A DNA stretch of 64,000 nt from Candidatus Rokuibacteriota bacterium (GCA_003221695.1 QHSX01000042.1:62001-126000); one strand, 5' to 3'; counted from the stretch's first letter, positions 26,363 to 36,192 are shown. A program made the numbers and translations. The notes: generated from the letters alone by a model not told the origin.

Positions 26363-27757
26363 ATGACCGGACCGATCGCGCGCTACTTCCGCTTCGCCGA
26401 GCGCTCCACGGACCTCGCCACCGAGCTCCGCGCGGGCCTGACCACGTATATGGTCATGGCCTACATCGTCTTCGTGAACCCCAGCATCCTCGGGTACGTC
26501 GGCGTGCCCGGGCTCGAGGGCAAGGGGCTGCCGTTCGCCGCGACGCTGACCGTGACGTGCCTCACCGCGGGCGTGCTCTCGATCGCGATGGGGCTCGCCA
26601 GCAACTACCCGCTCGTGCTCGCGCCGGGGATGGGGCTCAACGCGGTCGTGGCCTTCGAGCTGGTGGCGGGACGCGGGCTCACGTGGCCGCAGGCGATGAC
26701 GGTGGTGTTCCTCGAGGGCGCGGCCATCACGCTCCTCGTGCTGACGCGGTTCCGCGAGGCCGTGATGGACGCGGTCCCGCTGGGGCTCAAGCGGGCGATC
26801 GGCGTGGGCATTGGTCTGTTCATCGCGTTCATCGGCTTCTTCACGTCGGGGTTCGTGGTGAAGCCCGCGTCGGGCCCGCTGCCGGTCGCCCTCGGCACCT
26901 TCGGCGGTCTGCCCAGCGTGGTGTTCGTCGTGGGCTTCATTCTGACTGCCTGGCTCATGGCGCGCCGCGTCCGAGGCGCGCTCCTGCTCGGGATCGTGCT
27001 CACCACGCTGCTCGCGATCGTCCTGAACGGCGTTCTCGCCTCCTGGACGGGCTTCCCGACGCCGGGCGCCGCTCGGATCCCGGCGGCGATCGTCCAGCCG
27101 CCGGACCTCTCGACCCTCGGCCGCCTCGACTTCGGCCTCGTCGCGAGACTCGGCGTGGTCAGCGCCGTTCTCGTGACTTTCTCGATCATGCTGAGCGACT
27201 TCTTCGACACGATGGGCACGATCATCGGCGTCGGCGGCAAGGCGGGCTTCCTCGACGCGCGCGGCCGGCTCCCCGGCGTCAACCGCGTACTGCTTGTGGA
27301 CTCGCTCGGCGCCGCGCTCGGCGGTCTCGCCAACGCGTCCAGCAACACGACCTACATCGAGTCCGCCGCGGGCGTCGCCGAAGGGGGTCGGACCGGCCTC
27401 CCGTCGGTCGTCGTGGGCGTCCTCTTCCTCCTGTCCATGTTCTTCTCGCCGCTCGCGGGTGTGATCCCCGCCCAGGCGACCGCGCCCGCGCTGATCATCG
27501 TCGGCTTCTTCATGATGACGATCGCGCGGGACATCCCCTGGGAGGACTACGAGGAGGCGATCCCCGCGTTCGTGACGATGCTGGCGATGCCGTTCACCTG
27601 GTCGATCACCAACGGAATCGGCGCGGGCTTCGTGACCTACAGCGCGATCAAGACGCTCAACGGCAAGGGACGGCAGGTCCACTGGATGGTTCACCTCGCG
27701 GCCGCGGCGTTCATCGTCTACTTCGGCCTGCCGCTCATCGAGCACGCGATGCAATAG
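26363..27757 (+). CDS. Purine permease, AzgA/NCS2-like
   Basis: The 464-residue inner-membrane protein has about 12-14 hydrophobic segments. It begins FAERSTDLATELRAGLTTYM, and includes MAYIVFVNPSIL, LVLAPGMGLNAVVAF and SDFFDTMGTIIGVGGKAGF, the hallmarks of the AzgA/GhxP family that imports adenine, guanine or hypoxanthine with protons. The substrate-contact segment NASSNTTYIESAAGVAEGGRTG is intact. The following MetX-like gene starts 10 bases later, so the two are probably co-transcribed, though no functional link is obvious. Confidence 0.93.
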   Translation: MTGPIARYFRFAERSTDLATELRAGLTTYMVMAYIVFVNPSILGYVGVPGLEGKGLPFAATLTVTCLTAGVLSIAMGLASNYPLVLAPGMGLNAVVAFELVAGRGLTWPQAMTVVFLEGAAITLLVLTRFREAVMDAVPLGLKRAIGVGIGLFIAFIGFFTSGFVVKPASGPLPVALGTFGGLPSVVFVVGFILTAWLMARRVRGALLLGIVLTTLLAIVLNGVLASWTGFPTPGAARIPAAIVQPPDLSTLGRLDFGLVARLGVVSAVLVTFSIMLSDFFDTMGTIIGVGGKAGFLDARGRLPGVNRVLLVDSLGAALGGLANASSNTTYIESAAGVAEGGRTGLPSVVVGVLFLLSMFFSPLAGVIPAQATAPALIIVGFFMMTIARDIPWEDYEEAIPAFVTMLAMPFTWSITNGIGAGFVTYSAIKTLNGKGRQVHWMVHLAAAAFIVYFGLPLIEHAMQ

Positions 27758-27766
27758 GAGACGGCA

Positions 27767-28945
27767 ATGAACCGACTGGTCGGCTGTCTGACGGCGCTCC
27801 TGCTGTTGGCGACGGCGCCCACGTGGGCGTACGACGGGATCGTCGAGAAGAAGACGTTCTCAATCGCCGCGTACACGACCGTGGGCGGTACCACGATCAA
27901 GAACGTCCGCGTCGGCTACGAGACGTACGGCACGCTCAACGCGGGGAAAGACAACGTGATCCTCGTCGCGCACTTCTATTCCGGCAACTCCCACGCCGCC
28001 GGCAGGTATACCGAGACCGACCCGACGCCGGGCTACTGGGACGCCGTCATCGGCTCCGGGAAGCCCGTGGACACGGACCGGTTCTTGGTCGTCAGCTCCG
28101 ACACCCTCGTCAATCTCAACGTGAAGGACCCCAAGACGATCACCACCGGGCCAGCCTCCATCAACCCGGACACCGGCCGGCCGTACGGGATGAGCTTCCC
28201 CATCGTGACGATGCGCGACTTCGTGAACGTTCAGAAGGCGCTCCTCGACTCGCTCGGCGTCAAGAAGCTCCACGCCGTGATGGGCGCGTCGATGGGCGCC
28301 ATCCAGAGTTTCGAGTGGGCGGCCGCCTACCCCGACGTGGTGGAGCGCATCGTCCCCGTGATCGGTGCCGCCGAGCTCAACGCCTACGGGATCGGGTGGT
28401 TGAACGTGTGGGCCGCGCCGATCATGCTCGATCCCCGGTGGAAGGGGGGCGACTACTACGGGAAGGAGGAGCCCGTCGAGGGGCTCGCGCTCGCGCTGAA
28501 AACGGTGACGCTCCACGCGCGCCACTACGGCTGGGCGTCGAGCGCGTTCGGACGGAAGTGGGCGGCCGCGGACCGAGACCCGGCGAAGAGCTGGGACAAC
28601 AAGTTCGCCATCGAGGAGACGCTGGACAAGATCGCCCTGGCGCGCGCCAGGGTCTCGGACGCGAACTCGTTCCTCTATCTCGCCAAGGCCAACCAGCTCT
28701 TCGTCACGGGACACCGAGGGTCCCTGGAGGAGGGACTGCGGGACGTCAGGGCGAAGGTGCTCCTCGTGCCCGCCAAGTCGGACTTGCTCCTGTTCCCTGA
28801 CTACTCCCGGCAGGTGGCAGAGATCCTCAAGAAGCAGGGGAAGCCGGTGCAGTACTTCGAGATCGAGGGCGAGGGCGGCCACCTCGATGGCGTGGTCTCG
28901 ATCGCCAAAGCGGGCGAGGTCATCCGCAAGTTCCTAAGCGAGTGA
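27767..28945 (+). CDS. Exported alpha/beta hydrolase of the MetX (homoserine acyltransferase) family
   Basis: The 392-residue protein has a signal peptide (MNRLVGCLTALLLLATAPTW, AYD) followed by an alpha/beta hydrolase domain of MetX type. The nucleophile Ser175 lies in VMGASMGAIQ, the acid in VPAKSDLLLFP, and the His in GEGGHLDGV. Cytoplasmic MetX enzymes acetylate homoserine. A signal peptide argues against that role here; exported MetX-like proteins are probably esterases or acyltransferases for other substrates. A ribosome site (GGAGACGGCA) precedes the ATG. The gene overlaps the following hydrolase start (GTGA). Confidence 0.87.
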   Translation: MNRLVGCLTALLLLATAPTWAYDGIVEKKTFSIAAYTTVGGTTIKNVRVGYETYGTLNAGKDNVILVAHFYSGNSHAAGRYTETDPTPGYWDAVIGSGKPVDTDRFLVVSSDTLVNLNVKDPKTITTGPASINPDTGRPYGMSFPIVTMRDFVNVQKALLDSLGVKKLHAVMGASMGAIQSFEWAAAYPDVVERIVPVIGAAELNAYGIGWLNVWAAPIMLDPRWKGGDYYGKEEPVEGLALALKTVTLHARHYGWASSAFGRKWAAADRDPAKSWDNKFAIEETLDKIALARARVSDANSFLYLAKANQLFVTGHRGSLEEGLRDVRAKVLLVPAKSDLLLFPDYSRQVAEILKKQGKPVQYFEIEGEGGHLDGVVSIAKAGEVIRKFLSE

Positions 28946-29919
28946 CCTCGGCGAGGCCGGGCGTGGCCCCGCACACGGTGCCGACCCGCTGGAAGCGCGG
29001 GATGATCGAGGTGGGGTCGCGGGTCTTCGCGTACGTCCAGGCGTCCGGGGTCGACCCGGCGGGCGACACCGGCGTCGCCAACGCGGGACTCATCCTCGGC
29101 CGCGAGGGGAACGTGCTCGTGGACGCCCTGATGGTGCCGTCCATGACGCGGCGGCTCGTCGCGGCGATCAAGAAGACGACGCGCAAGCCGATCGCGACGC
29201 TGATCAACACCCACCACCACCTCGACCACACCGGCGGCAACCGCTTCTTTCGGGGCGCGACCCGCATCGCCTCCGAGAAGTGTCGCGAGGCGCTCGTCCC
29301 GGGCTTTCCGCCCCTCCCGCTCCTGCAGCGCTTCATGCCGCGCTTCGCGCGCGAGTTTCCGTTGCTCGAGATGGCGCTGCCGACCGTGACCTTCAAGGAT
29401 CACCTCGTCGTCCACGACGGTGACCGCGAGATCCAGCTCTGGCACCCGGGGTTCGCGGCGCACACGGTCGGGGACACCGTCCTGTACCTGCCCCGGGAGC
29501 GGGTCCTGTTCGCGGGTGACATCGCCTTCTACTACGTGACCCCGCTCGCCTTCCAGGGCCACGTCGGCAACTGGATCAAGGCGGCCACGCGGCTCCTCGA
29601 GTACGACGCAGAGGTGATCGTGCCCGGCCACGGCCCCATCGGGGGCAAGACGGAGCTCACCTACATGCGCGACTACCTCGTGGCGATCCATCGGGAGGCG
29701 AAGAAGCGCTTCGACGCCGGCATGGACGCCGAGGACGCCGCGGCCGATATCAGGCTCGGCGTCTATGCCTCGTGGAGCGACGCCGAGCGCATCCTGCCGA
29801 ACGTGATGCGCTGCTACCAGGAGTTCAGGAACGAGCTCGACCTGCCCCTGGACCTCGGGCGCATGCTCGATGGCATGGAGCGGCTCCGCGGCCGGGCGAC
29901 CGACCACACGTGTCTGTGA
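28942..29919 (+). CDS. Metallo-beta-lactamase-fold hydrolase
   Basis: The 325-residue protein has the HxHxDH metal site in INTHHHLDHTGGNRF, the later His in HPGFAAHTVGDTV, the bridging Asp in LFAGDIAFYYV, and a final His in VPGHGPIGGK. These bind two metal ions in hydrolases acting on lactones, thioesters, phosphodiesters or sulfatases. No signal peptide is seen, although the preceding gene product is exported. It starts on a GTG that overlaps the previous stop. The actual substrate cannot be predicted. Confidence 0.9.
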   Translation: MTSARPGVAPHTVPTRWKRGMIEVGSRVFAYVQASGVDPAGDTGVANAGLILGREGNVLVDALMVPSMTRRLVAAIKKTTRKPIATLINTHHHLDHTGGNRFFRGATRIASEKCREALVPGFPPLPLLQRFMPRFAREFPLLEMALPTVTFKDHLVVHDGDREIQLWHPGFAAHTVGDTVLYLPRERVLFAGDIAFYYVTPLAFQGHVGNWIKAATRLLEYDAEVIVPGHGPIGGKTELTYMRDYLVAIHREAKKRFDAGMDAEDAAADIRLGVYASWSDAERILPNVMRCYQEFRNELDLPLDLGRMLDGMERLRGRATDHTCL

Positions 29920-30018
29920 ACCGGCCTCGGGCCTGCCCGATCGGGGGATCACCCGAACACGGATCGTGACGAGGAGCCGCGGGGCGCCGTAAGTTACCGT
30001 CATACCGATCTAAATGCC

Positions 30019-30047
30019 TTGACACCCGGTGGCCTCTTGGCTACACT
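30019..30047 (+). promoter_or_regulatory. Near-consensus sigma-70-type promoter of the Liv/ligase superoperon
   Basis: TTGACA (30019-30024), a 17-bp spacer and TACACT (30042-30047) form one of the best promoters in the window. Transcription would start near 30054. The GTG at 30029 that opens the longer frame lies inside this promoter and cannot be the start codon. The rest of the 190-bp gap after 29919 shows nothing else I can support. Confidence 0.65.
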
Positions 30048-30109
30048 CTCGCAACTCGAATCCCGCCTTCCTGAAGTGGGTTCACGACCCTCGGCGTCGA
30101 GGAGGCGAA

Positions 30110-32053
30110 TTGGACAGGCAGACGCTCGGGCTCGACCACGACACGTTTCCGAAGCTCGTCCGAGAGAACGCCGAGCGCTTCGGGCGCCGGGTCGCAATCC
30201 GCGAGAAAGACTACGGGATCTGGCAGTCCTACACCTGGCGCGACTACTTCGACCAGGCGCGGCTGATCGCCCTCGGCCTCGCGTCGCTCGGCTTCGCCCG
30301 GGGCGATAAGACCGCCGTCGTCGGCGACAACCGCCCGCAGCTCTACTGGAGCGTCATGGCCACCCAGGCCCTGGGTGGCGTGCCGGTCCCGATCTACCAG
30401 GACTCGGTCGAGAAGGAGATGCAGTACATCCTCGAGCACGCGGAGACCCGGTTCGCGGTCGTCGAGGACCAGGAGCAGGTGGACAAGCTGCTGCACGTCC
30501 GAGCCCAGTGCCCCCGGCTCGAGTGCATCATCTACGACGACCCGCGTGGGATGCGGAGCTACAGCGAGCCCGGCCTCATGAGCCTGGCCGAGCTCATGGA
30601 GCGCGGCCGAAAGTTCGAGGTCGGCCACCCGAGCCACTTCGACGAGGAGCTCGGCCGTGGCCGGGCGGACGACGTCGCGATCATCTGCTACACCTCGGGG
30701 ACCACCGGCGTCCCGAAAGGCGCGATGCTCTCCCATCGCAACCTCATGGTGACCGCGCGGAACGCCGCGGCGTTCGAGGGCCTCAAGAGCGACGAGGAGA
30801 TTCTGTCGTACCTGCCGATGGCGTGGGTGGGCGACCACATCTTCTCGTACGCGCAGTCCATCGTGACCGGATTCGCCATCAACTGCCCCGAGAGCGCCGC
30901 CACCGTCCTCCACGACCTGAAGGAGATCGGGCCAACCTACTTCTTCGCCCCGCCGCGGATCTGGGAGACCATCCTGACCAGCGTCATGGTCCGCGTCGAG
31001 GACTGCGCATGGCCCAAGCGCCGGCTGATCCACTTCTTCCTCAGGCTCGCCCAGGAAATCGAGCAGGCGCGGCTCCACCGCGCGCCCGTGCCGGCCGGGC
31101 GCCGGTTCCTCGCTCGGCTCGGGCGGCTGCTCGTGTACGACCCCCTCCGGGACAACCTCGGCATGCGGCGCCTCCGCCGCGCCTACACCGCCGGCGAGGC
31201 GATCGGCCCCGAGATCTTCGTCTTCTTCCGCGCGCTCGGCATCAACGTCAAGCAGATCTACGGCATGACCGAGGCGAGCGTGTTCATCACCGTTCAGAAG
31301 GACGGCGACGTGCGGCTCGACACGGTGGGGACGCCCATCCCGGGGGTCGAACTCCGGATCTCGCCCGAGGGCGAGGTGCTCTACCGGAGCCCCGGCGTCT
31401 TTCTGGGCTACTACAAGAACCCGGAGGCGACGCGCCAGACCCTCGAGGACGGCTGGGTGCGCTCGGGCGACGCGGGCCTCATCGACGGGGACGGCCACCT
31501 CAAGATCATCGACCGCGCCAAGGACGTGGGGCGTCTGGCCGACGGGACGCTCTTCGCGCCGAAGTACCTCGAGAACAAGCTCAAGTTCTCGCCGTACATC
31601 AAGGAGGCCGTGTGCGTCGGGCAGGACCGCGTGTACGTCGCCGCGCTGATCAACATCGATCTCGTCGCGGTCGGGAACTGGGCGGAACGCCGGAACATTG
31701 CATATACGAGCTACACGGACCTCTCCCAGAAGGGCGAGGTCTCTGACCTGATCCAGGCGGAGGTGGAGCGGGTCAACCGGAGCCTCGCCGAGGACGAGGT
31801 CCTGCGCGGGGCGCGGATCCGCAAGTTCCTGATCCTCCACAAGGAGCTGGACCCTGACGACGAGGAGATCACCCGGACGCGTAAGGTGCGGCGCGGGTAC
31901 ATCGCCCAGAAATACGCCCCGCTCATCGAGGCGCTCTACGGCGAGCGCGCGCACGTGGAGGTGGAGGCGAAGGTGACGTACGAGGACGGCCGGACCGGCA
32001 CGATCCGTGCCGACGTGAGGATCCATGACGCCGCCGGGCAGGGGGCCCGGTGA
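30110..32053 (+). CDS. Long-chain-type acyl-CoA synthetase (AMP-forming)
   Basis: The 647-residue enzyme activates a carboxylic acid to its CoA ester with ATP. Seen are the P-loop-like ICYTSGTTGVPKGAM, YLPMAWVGDHIFSYA, KQIYGMTEASVF, and the C-terminal WVRSGDAGLIDGDGHLKIID and DRAKDV motifs of long-chain (FadD15-like) synthetases. I choose the TTG at 30110: AGGAGG stands four bases before it, and the earlier in-frame GTG lies inside the promoter. Its gene overlaps livG by four bases and is the first gene of a Liv transporter module, so the ligase may activate the imported acid. A close paralogue sits at 37839. Confidence 0.92.
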   Translation: MDRQTLGLDHDTFPKLVRENAERFGRRVAIREKDYGIWQSYTWRDYFDQARLIALGLASLGFARGDKTAVVGDNRPQLYWSVMATQALGGVPVPIYQDSVEKEMQYILEHAETRFAVVEDQEQVDKLLHVRAQCPRLECIIYDDPRGMRSYSEPGLMSLAELMERGRKFEVGHPSHFDEELGRGRADDVAIICYTSGTTGVPKGAMLSHRNLMVTARNAAAFEGLKSDEEILSYLPMAWVGDHIFSYAQSIVTGFAINCPESAATVLHDLKEIGPTYFFAPPRIWETILTSVMVRVEDCAWPKRRLIHFFLRLAQEIEQARLHRAPVPAGRRFLARLGRLLVYDPLRDNLGMRRLRRAYTAGEAIGPEIFVFFRALGINVKQIYGMTEASVFITVQKDGDVRLDTVGTPIPGVELRISPEGEVLYRSPGVFLGYYKNPEATRQTLEDGWVRSGDAGLIDGDGHLKIIDRAKDVGRLADGTLFAPKYLENKLKFSPYIKEAVCVGQDRVYVAALINIDLVAVGNWAERRNIAYTSYTDLSQKGEVSDLIQAEVERVNRSLAEDEVLRGARIRKFLILHKELDPDDEEITRTRKVRRGYIAQKYAPLIEALYGERAHVEVEAKVTYEDGRTGTIRADVRIHDAAGQGAR

Positions 32054-32835
32054 CGGGGGCTGCCTCGGGGCCGCTCCTCGAGGTGCGGGGCGTCAGCGTC
32101 CGCTTCGGCGCGCTCGTCGCGCTGAGCAAGGTGAGCGTCGAGATCCGCCGCGGCGAGGTCCTCGCCATCATCGGTCCAAACGGCGCCGGCAAGACGACGC
32201 TGCTCAACGTGGTCAGCGGGTTCTACCACCCCTACGAGGGACGGATCGTTTTCGACGGCCGAGACCGGACGAACCTCGCGCCGCCCGACGTCGCCGTCCT
32301 CGGCATCGCCCGCACCTTCCAGAACGTGGCCCTGTTCAAGGGGATGAGCGTGCTCGACAACCTCATGACGGGACGGCTCCTCAAGACGCGGGGGAGCTTT
32401 CTGCTGGAGGCGCTCTACTGGGGTCCGGCTCGCCGTCAGGAACTCGAGCACCGGGCGTTCGTCGAGCGGATCATCGACTTTCTGGAGATCCAGCCGATCC
32501 GCAAGACGCCGGCCGGCCGGTTGCCCTACGGGTTGCAGAAGCGGGTGGAGCTCGGGCGCGCCCTCGCCGCCGAGCCCCAGCTCCTCCTGCTCGACGAGCC
32601 GATGGCCGGCATGAACGTCGAGGAGAAGGAGGACATGTGCCGCTTCATCCTCGACGTCAACGCGGAGTTCGACACGACGATCGCGCTCATCGAGCACGAC
32701 ATGGGCGTGGTCATGGACATCTCCGACCGCGTGGTGGTCCTCGACTACGGGCGCAAGATCGCCGACGGCCCGCCCGAGCAGGTCCGGAAGGACCCGGCGG
32801 TCCTCGACGCCTACCTCGGGGTGAGCCATGACTGA
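32050..32835 (+). CDS. livG: Branched-chain amino acid-type ABC transporter ATPase LivG (module A)
   Basis: The 261-residue ATPase has Walker A GPNGAGKTT (42-50), the LivG motif IARTFQNVALFKGMSVLDNL, a signature region in LPYGLQKRVELGRAL (diverged from LSGGQ) and Walker B LLLLDEPMAGMN. The GTG start overlaps the ligase stop and the end overlaps livH by eight bases. The ABC signature GLQKR is shared by the LivG of module B, marking the two as recent paralogues. Confidence 0.93.
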   Translation: MTGAASGPLLEVRGVSVRFGALVALSKVSVEIRRGEVLAIIGPNGAGKTTLLNVVSGFYHPYEGRIVFDGRDRTNLAPPDVAVLGIARTFQNVALFKGMSVLDNLMTGRLLKTRGSFLLEALYWGPARRQELEHRAFVERIIDFLEIQPIRKTPAGRLPYGLQKRVELGRALAAEPQLLLLDEPMAGMNVEEKEDMCRFILDVNAEFDTTIALIEHDMGVVMDISDRVVVLDYGRKIADGPPEQVRKDPAVLDAYLGVSHD

Positions 32836-33766
32836 GCTCCTCTACGGGGTCGCCGTCGCTCCGTTCAAGGACATGGTGGGCTCGCCGGCCTTCTTCGTGG
32901 AGGTGCTCACTGGCGGCGTCTTCGCCGGGCTCATGTACTCGCTCGTGGCGCTCGGCTTCGTGCTGATCTTCAAGGCCTCGGGGGTGTTCAATTTCGCCCA
33001 GGGTGCGATGGTCCTGTTCGCGGCGCTCACGCTGGTCGGCCTGCTGGAGCGGGGCGTGCCCGTCGTCGCGGCGCTCTTGGGGACGACCGCCGTGATGATC
33101 GCGCTCGCCTGGATCATCGAGCGCCTCGTGCTCCGCCCGCTCGTCAACCAGGAGCACATCATCCTGTTCATGGCGACGATCGGGCTGACCTTCTTCCTCG
33201 AGGGCTTCGGCGAGATGGTCTGGGGCGCCAACGTCAAGAAGCTCGACATCGGCATCCCCGACCGCTCGTTCATCGTCGCCGGGGTCCAGATCAACGAGCT
33301 CGAGCTGTCCGCGGCGGTGACGGCGGCGATCCTCGTCGCAGTGCTCGCGGTCTTCTTTCACCGCACGCGTGTGGGCCGGGCGCTCCGCGCCGTCGCCGAC
33401 GACCATGAGGCCGCGCTCTCGATCGGTATCCCGCTCAAGACGATCTGGATGATCGTCTGGTCCGTGGCGGGGATCGTCGCGATCGTCGCCGGGATCATGT
33501 GGGGCGCCAAGAGCGGCGTGCAGTTCAGCCTGTCGCTCGTGGCGCTCAAGGCGCTCCCCGTCCTCATCCTGGGCGGCTTCACCTCGGTGCCCGGCGCGGT
33601 CGTGGGCGGGCTGATCATCGGGGTCGGCGAGAAGGTGGGCGAAGTGTACTGGGGGCCGCTCGTCGGCGGCGCGATCGAGAACTGGTTCGCGTACGTGGTC
33701 GCGCTCGCGTTCCTCCTGGTCCGCCCGCAAGGCCTGTTCGGGGAACGGATCATCGAGAGGGTCTGA
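32828..33766 (+). CDS. livH: Liv-type ABC transporter permease LivH (module A)
   Basis: The 312-residue membrane protein has about eight hydrophobic segments and the LivH features SLVALGFVLIFKASGVFNFA, GRALRAVADDHEAA and LGGFTSVPGAVVGGL. With LivM it forms the channel. It has an N-terminal extension of about 20 residues (VAVAPFKDMVGSPAFF) that the module B LivH lacks. The gene overlaps livG and is followed after three bases by livM. Confidence 0.93.
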   Translation: MTELLYGVAVAPFKDMVGSPAFFVEVLTGGVFAGLMYSLVALGFVLIFKASGVFNFAQGAMVLFAALTLVGLLERGVPVVAALLGTTAVMIALAWIIERLVLRPLVNQEHIILFMATIGLTFFLEGFGEMVWGANVKKLDIGIPDRSFIVAGVQINELELSAAVTAAILVAVLAVFFHRTRVGRALRAVADDHEAALSIGIPLKTIWMIVWSVAGIVAIVAGIMWGAKSGVQFSLSLVALKALPVLILGGFTSVPGAVVGGLIIGVGEKVGEVYWGPLVGGAIENWFAYVVALAFLLVRPQGLFGERIIERV

Positions 33767-33769
33767 GGG

Positions 33770-34846
33770 GTGATCTACCGCGAAGCCGGCCAGTTCAAGA
33801 CCAGCTACGCCAGCGACCAGGCGATCTTCCCGATCGCGCAGGACCGCTGGTTCGTCGGTCTCGCCACGGTCGCCGCGTTCGTCGTGCCGCCGCTCGCGGC
33901 CAACGAGTACTGGCTCCAGGCGGTGCTGATCCCGTTCCTGATCTACTCGCTCGCGGCGATCGGGCTGAACCTCCTCACCGGGTACGCCGGACAGCTCTCG
34001 CTGGGCACCGGCGGGTTCATGGCCGTCGGGGCCTACGCGGCGTTCAAGCTGACGACCGCGTTCCCGCCGCTCAACATCATCGTCGTCTTCGTGCTCTCCG
34101 GGCTCGTCGCGGCGTCCGTCGGCCTCGTCTTCGGCATCCCGAGCCTCAGGATCAAGGGGTTCTACCTGGCCGTCGCGACGCTGGCCGCCCAGTTCTTCCT
34201 GGTGTGGCTCTTCAACAAGGTGCCGTGGTTCGTGAACTACGCCTCGTCGGGCACGATCACGGCGCCGAACCGGGCCGTGTTCGGGGTGATCCTCACCGGC
34301 CCGAACGCGACGGCGCCGGTGCGGTACGTGACCGCCCTCGCGCTGGTCGTCGTCTTCGCCCTCCTCGCCAAGAACCTGGTCCGCGGCCGGGTGGGCCGGT
34401 CGTGGATGGCGATCCGCGACCGGGACATCGCCGCGGAGATCATCGGCGTGCGGCCGCTCCGGACGAAGCTCCTCGCCTTCGGCATCAGCTCGTTCTACTG
34501 CGGGGTCGCCGGCGCGGAGCTCGTCTTCCTCTACTTCGGCAGCGCCGAGACGCTCGCCTTCGACGTGACGCTCTCCTTCCTCGTCCTGTTCATGGTGATC
34601 ATCGGCGGGCTCGGCTCCATCCTCGGGTCGTTCCTCGGCGCGGCCTTCATCGTCCTGGTGCCGATTCTCCTCACGAACGCGCCGCAGACCGTCGGCCTGC
34701 ACCTGCCGGTGGCACTGCAAAAGCAGATCGAGCTGATGGTGTTCGGCGGTCTCATCATCTTCTTCCTGATCGTGGAGCCGCTCGGGCTGGCGCGGCTCTG
34801 GCAGATCAGCAAGGAGAAACTGCGGCTCTGGCCGTTTCCCCACTAA
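33770..34846 (+). CDS. livM: Liv-type ABC transporter permease LivM (module A)
   Basis: The 358-residue permease has LNLLTGYAGQLSLGTGGFMA, RIKGFYLAVATLAAQF and RVGRSWMAIRDRDIAAEIIG, the standard LivM signatures. The GTG start gives MIYREAGQFKTSYASDQAIF, which closely parallels the N-terminus of the module B LivM and so supports this start. The product ends with a short cytoplasmic tail. Confidence 0.93.
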   Translation: MIYREAGQFKTSYASDQAIFPIAQDRWFVGLATVAAFVVPPLAANEYWLQAVLIPFLIYSLAAIGLNLLTGYAGQLSLGTGGFMAVGAYAAFKLTTAFPPLNIIVVFVLSGLVAASVGLVFGIPSLRIKGFYLAVATLAAQFFLVWLFNKVPWFVNYASSGTITAPNRAVFGVILTGPNATAPVRYVTALALVVVFALLAKNLVRGRVGRSWMAIRDRDIAAEIIGVRPLRTKLLAFGISSFYCGVAGAELVFLYFGSAETLAFDVTLSFLVLFMVIIGGLGSILGSFLGAAFIVLVPILLTNAPQTVGLHLPVALQKQIELMVFGGLIIFFLIVEPLGLARLWQISKEKLRLWPFPH

Positions 34847-34863
34847 CCCGAAGGAGGACGCGG

Positions 34864-36186
34864 ATGGACAGGAGAGGACTCGTGAGCGTGCTGCTCGCGG
34901 CGGCGATCGTGGGCGCGCCGGTGGCACCCGCCCTTGCGGCGGGGGAGGACTTCATCCCGCTGCTCGTCTACCGGACCGGCCCCTACGCGCCCAGCGGCAT
35001 CCCGATCGCCAACGGGTTCGTCGACTATTTCGCGCTCCTCAACGAGCGCGACGGCGGCATCAACGGTGTCAAGCTCGCCTGGGAGGAGTGCGAGACGCAG
35101 TACAAGACCGACCTGGGCGTCGAGTGTTACGAGAAGCTCAAGGGCAAGGGTGCGGCCGGTGCGCTGGTCGTGAACCCCTACAGCACGGGCATCACCTATC
35201 AGCTCATCCCGAAGGCGGCGGTGGACAAGGTGCCGATTCTGTCGATGGGCTACGGCATGAGCGCCTCGTCCGACGGCCGGTGGTTCCCGTGGGTGTTCAA
35301 CTTCCCCACCAACTACTGGAGCCAAGCCTCGGCCGTGGTCCGGTACATCGGCCACCAGGAGGGCGGGCTCGACAAGCTCAAGGGGAAGAAGATCGTCCAC
35401 ATCTACCACAACAGCCCCTACGGCAAGGAGGCCAACCCGACGCTCGATGAGCTGTCGAAGAAGTACCAGTTCGAGCTGACGCTGCTCGCCGTCGATCACC
35501 CGGGGCAGGAACAGGGGGCGACGTGGCTGCAGGTCCGCCGCATCAATCCTGACTGGATCTTCATGTCCGGCTGGGGCGTGATGAACCAGGTCGCCGTCAA
35601 GGAGGCCGCCTCCAAGGGATTCAAGATGGATCACTTCATCGGCAACTGGTGGTCGGCGAACGACGCCGACGTGATCCCCGCTGGCGACGGTGCCAAGGGC
35701 TACAAGGGCGCGACCTTCCACGCCCCGGGAACGAAGTTCAGGGTCCACGCGGACATCTTCAAAATCCTCTACGACAAGAACAAGGGCGCGGGCCGGCGCG
35801 AGGCCGTGGGCGAGGCCCTGTACAACCGTGGGATCGTCAACGCAATGTACACTGCCGAGGCGATTCGCACCGCGATGGGCAAGTTCGGCAACAAGCCGCT
35901 CACCAGCGAGCAGATGCGGTGGGGCCTCGAGCACCTCGACGTCACCGAGCAGCGTCTTGACCAGCTCGGCATGAAGGGCTTCACGCATCCGATCAGGGTC
36001 ACGTGCGAGGACCACGAGGGCAGCGGCCCCGTGCTGATCCAGCAGTGGGACGGCGCCAAATGGGAGATCGTGTCCGACTGGATGGCGCCGATGCGGGACG
36101 TCGTTCGTCCGAAGATCGAGGCGGCGGCCGTCGAGGAGGGCAAGAAGCTGGGCTATCCGATGCGGGATTGCTCCAAGGAGAAGTAG
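34864..36186 (+). CDS. Liv-type substrate-binding protein (module A)
   Basis: The 440-residue protein has a Sec signal peptide (VSVLLAAAIVGAPVAPALAA) and a Peripla_BP_6 body: LLVYRTGPYAPSGIPIANGF, INGVKLAWEECETQYKTDLG, GATWLQVRRINPDWIFMSGW. It is the outside receptor for module A. AAGGAGG at 34851-34857 lies seven bases before the ATG; the far longer open frame that covers it is a GC-driven artefact. It is larger than amino-acid receptors such as E. coli LivJ, like receptors for aromatic or aliphatic acids, but the ligand is not known. Confidence 0.93.
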   Translation: MDRRGLVSVLLAAAIVGAPVAPALAAGEDFIPLLVYRTGPYAPSGIPIANGFVDYFALLNERDGGINGVKLAWEECETQYKTDLGVECYEKLKGKGAAGALVVNPYSTGITYQLIPKAAVDKVPILSMGYGMSASSDGRWFPWVFNFPTNYWSQASAVVRYIGHQEGGLDKLKGKKIVHIYHNSPYGKEANPTLDELSKKYQFELTLLAVDHPGQEQGATWLQVRRINPDWIFMSGWGVMNQVAVKEAASKGFKMDHFIGNWWSANDADVIPAGDGAKGYKGATFHAPGTKFRVHADIFKILYDKNKGAGRREAVGEALYNRGIVNAMYTAEAIRTAMGKFGNKPLTSEQMRWGLEHLDVTEQRLDQLGMKGFTHPIRVTCEDHEGSGPVLIQQWDGAKWEIVSDWMAPMRDVVRPKIEAAAVEEGKKLGYPMRDCSKEK

Positions 36187-36192
36187 GAGCAC

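Noticed and set aside
33499-34863. Upstream part of an 895-codon frame continuing into the module A binding protein
   Set aside because: It overlaps livH and livM in another frame; the binding protein has its own ribosome site and signal peptide at 34864.
32711-34927. 738-codon minus-strand frame opposite livH and livM
   Set aside because: Composition is almost only Asp, Glu, Arg, His and Gly, typical of the reverse strand of membrane-protein genes, and it overlaps strongly supported permeases.
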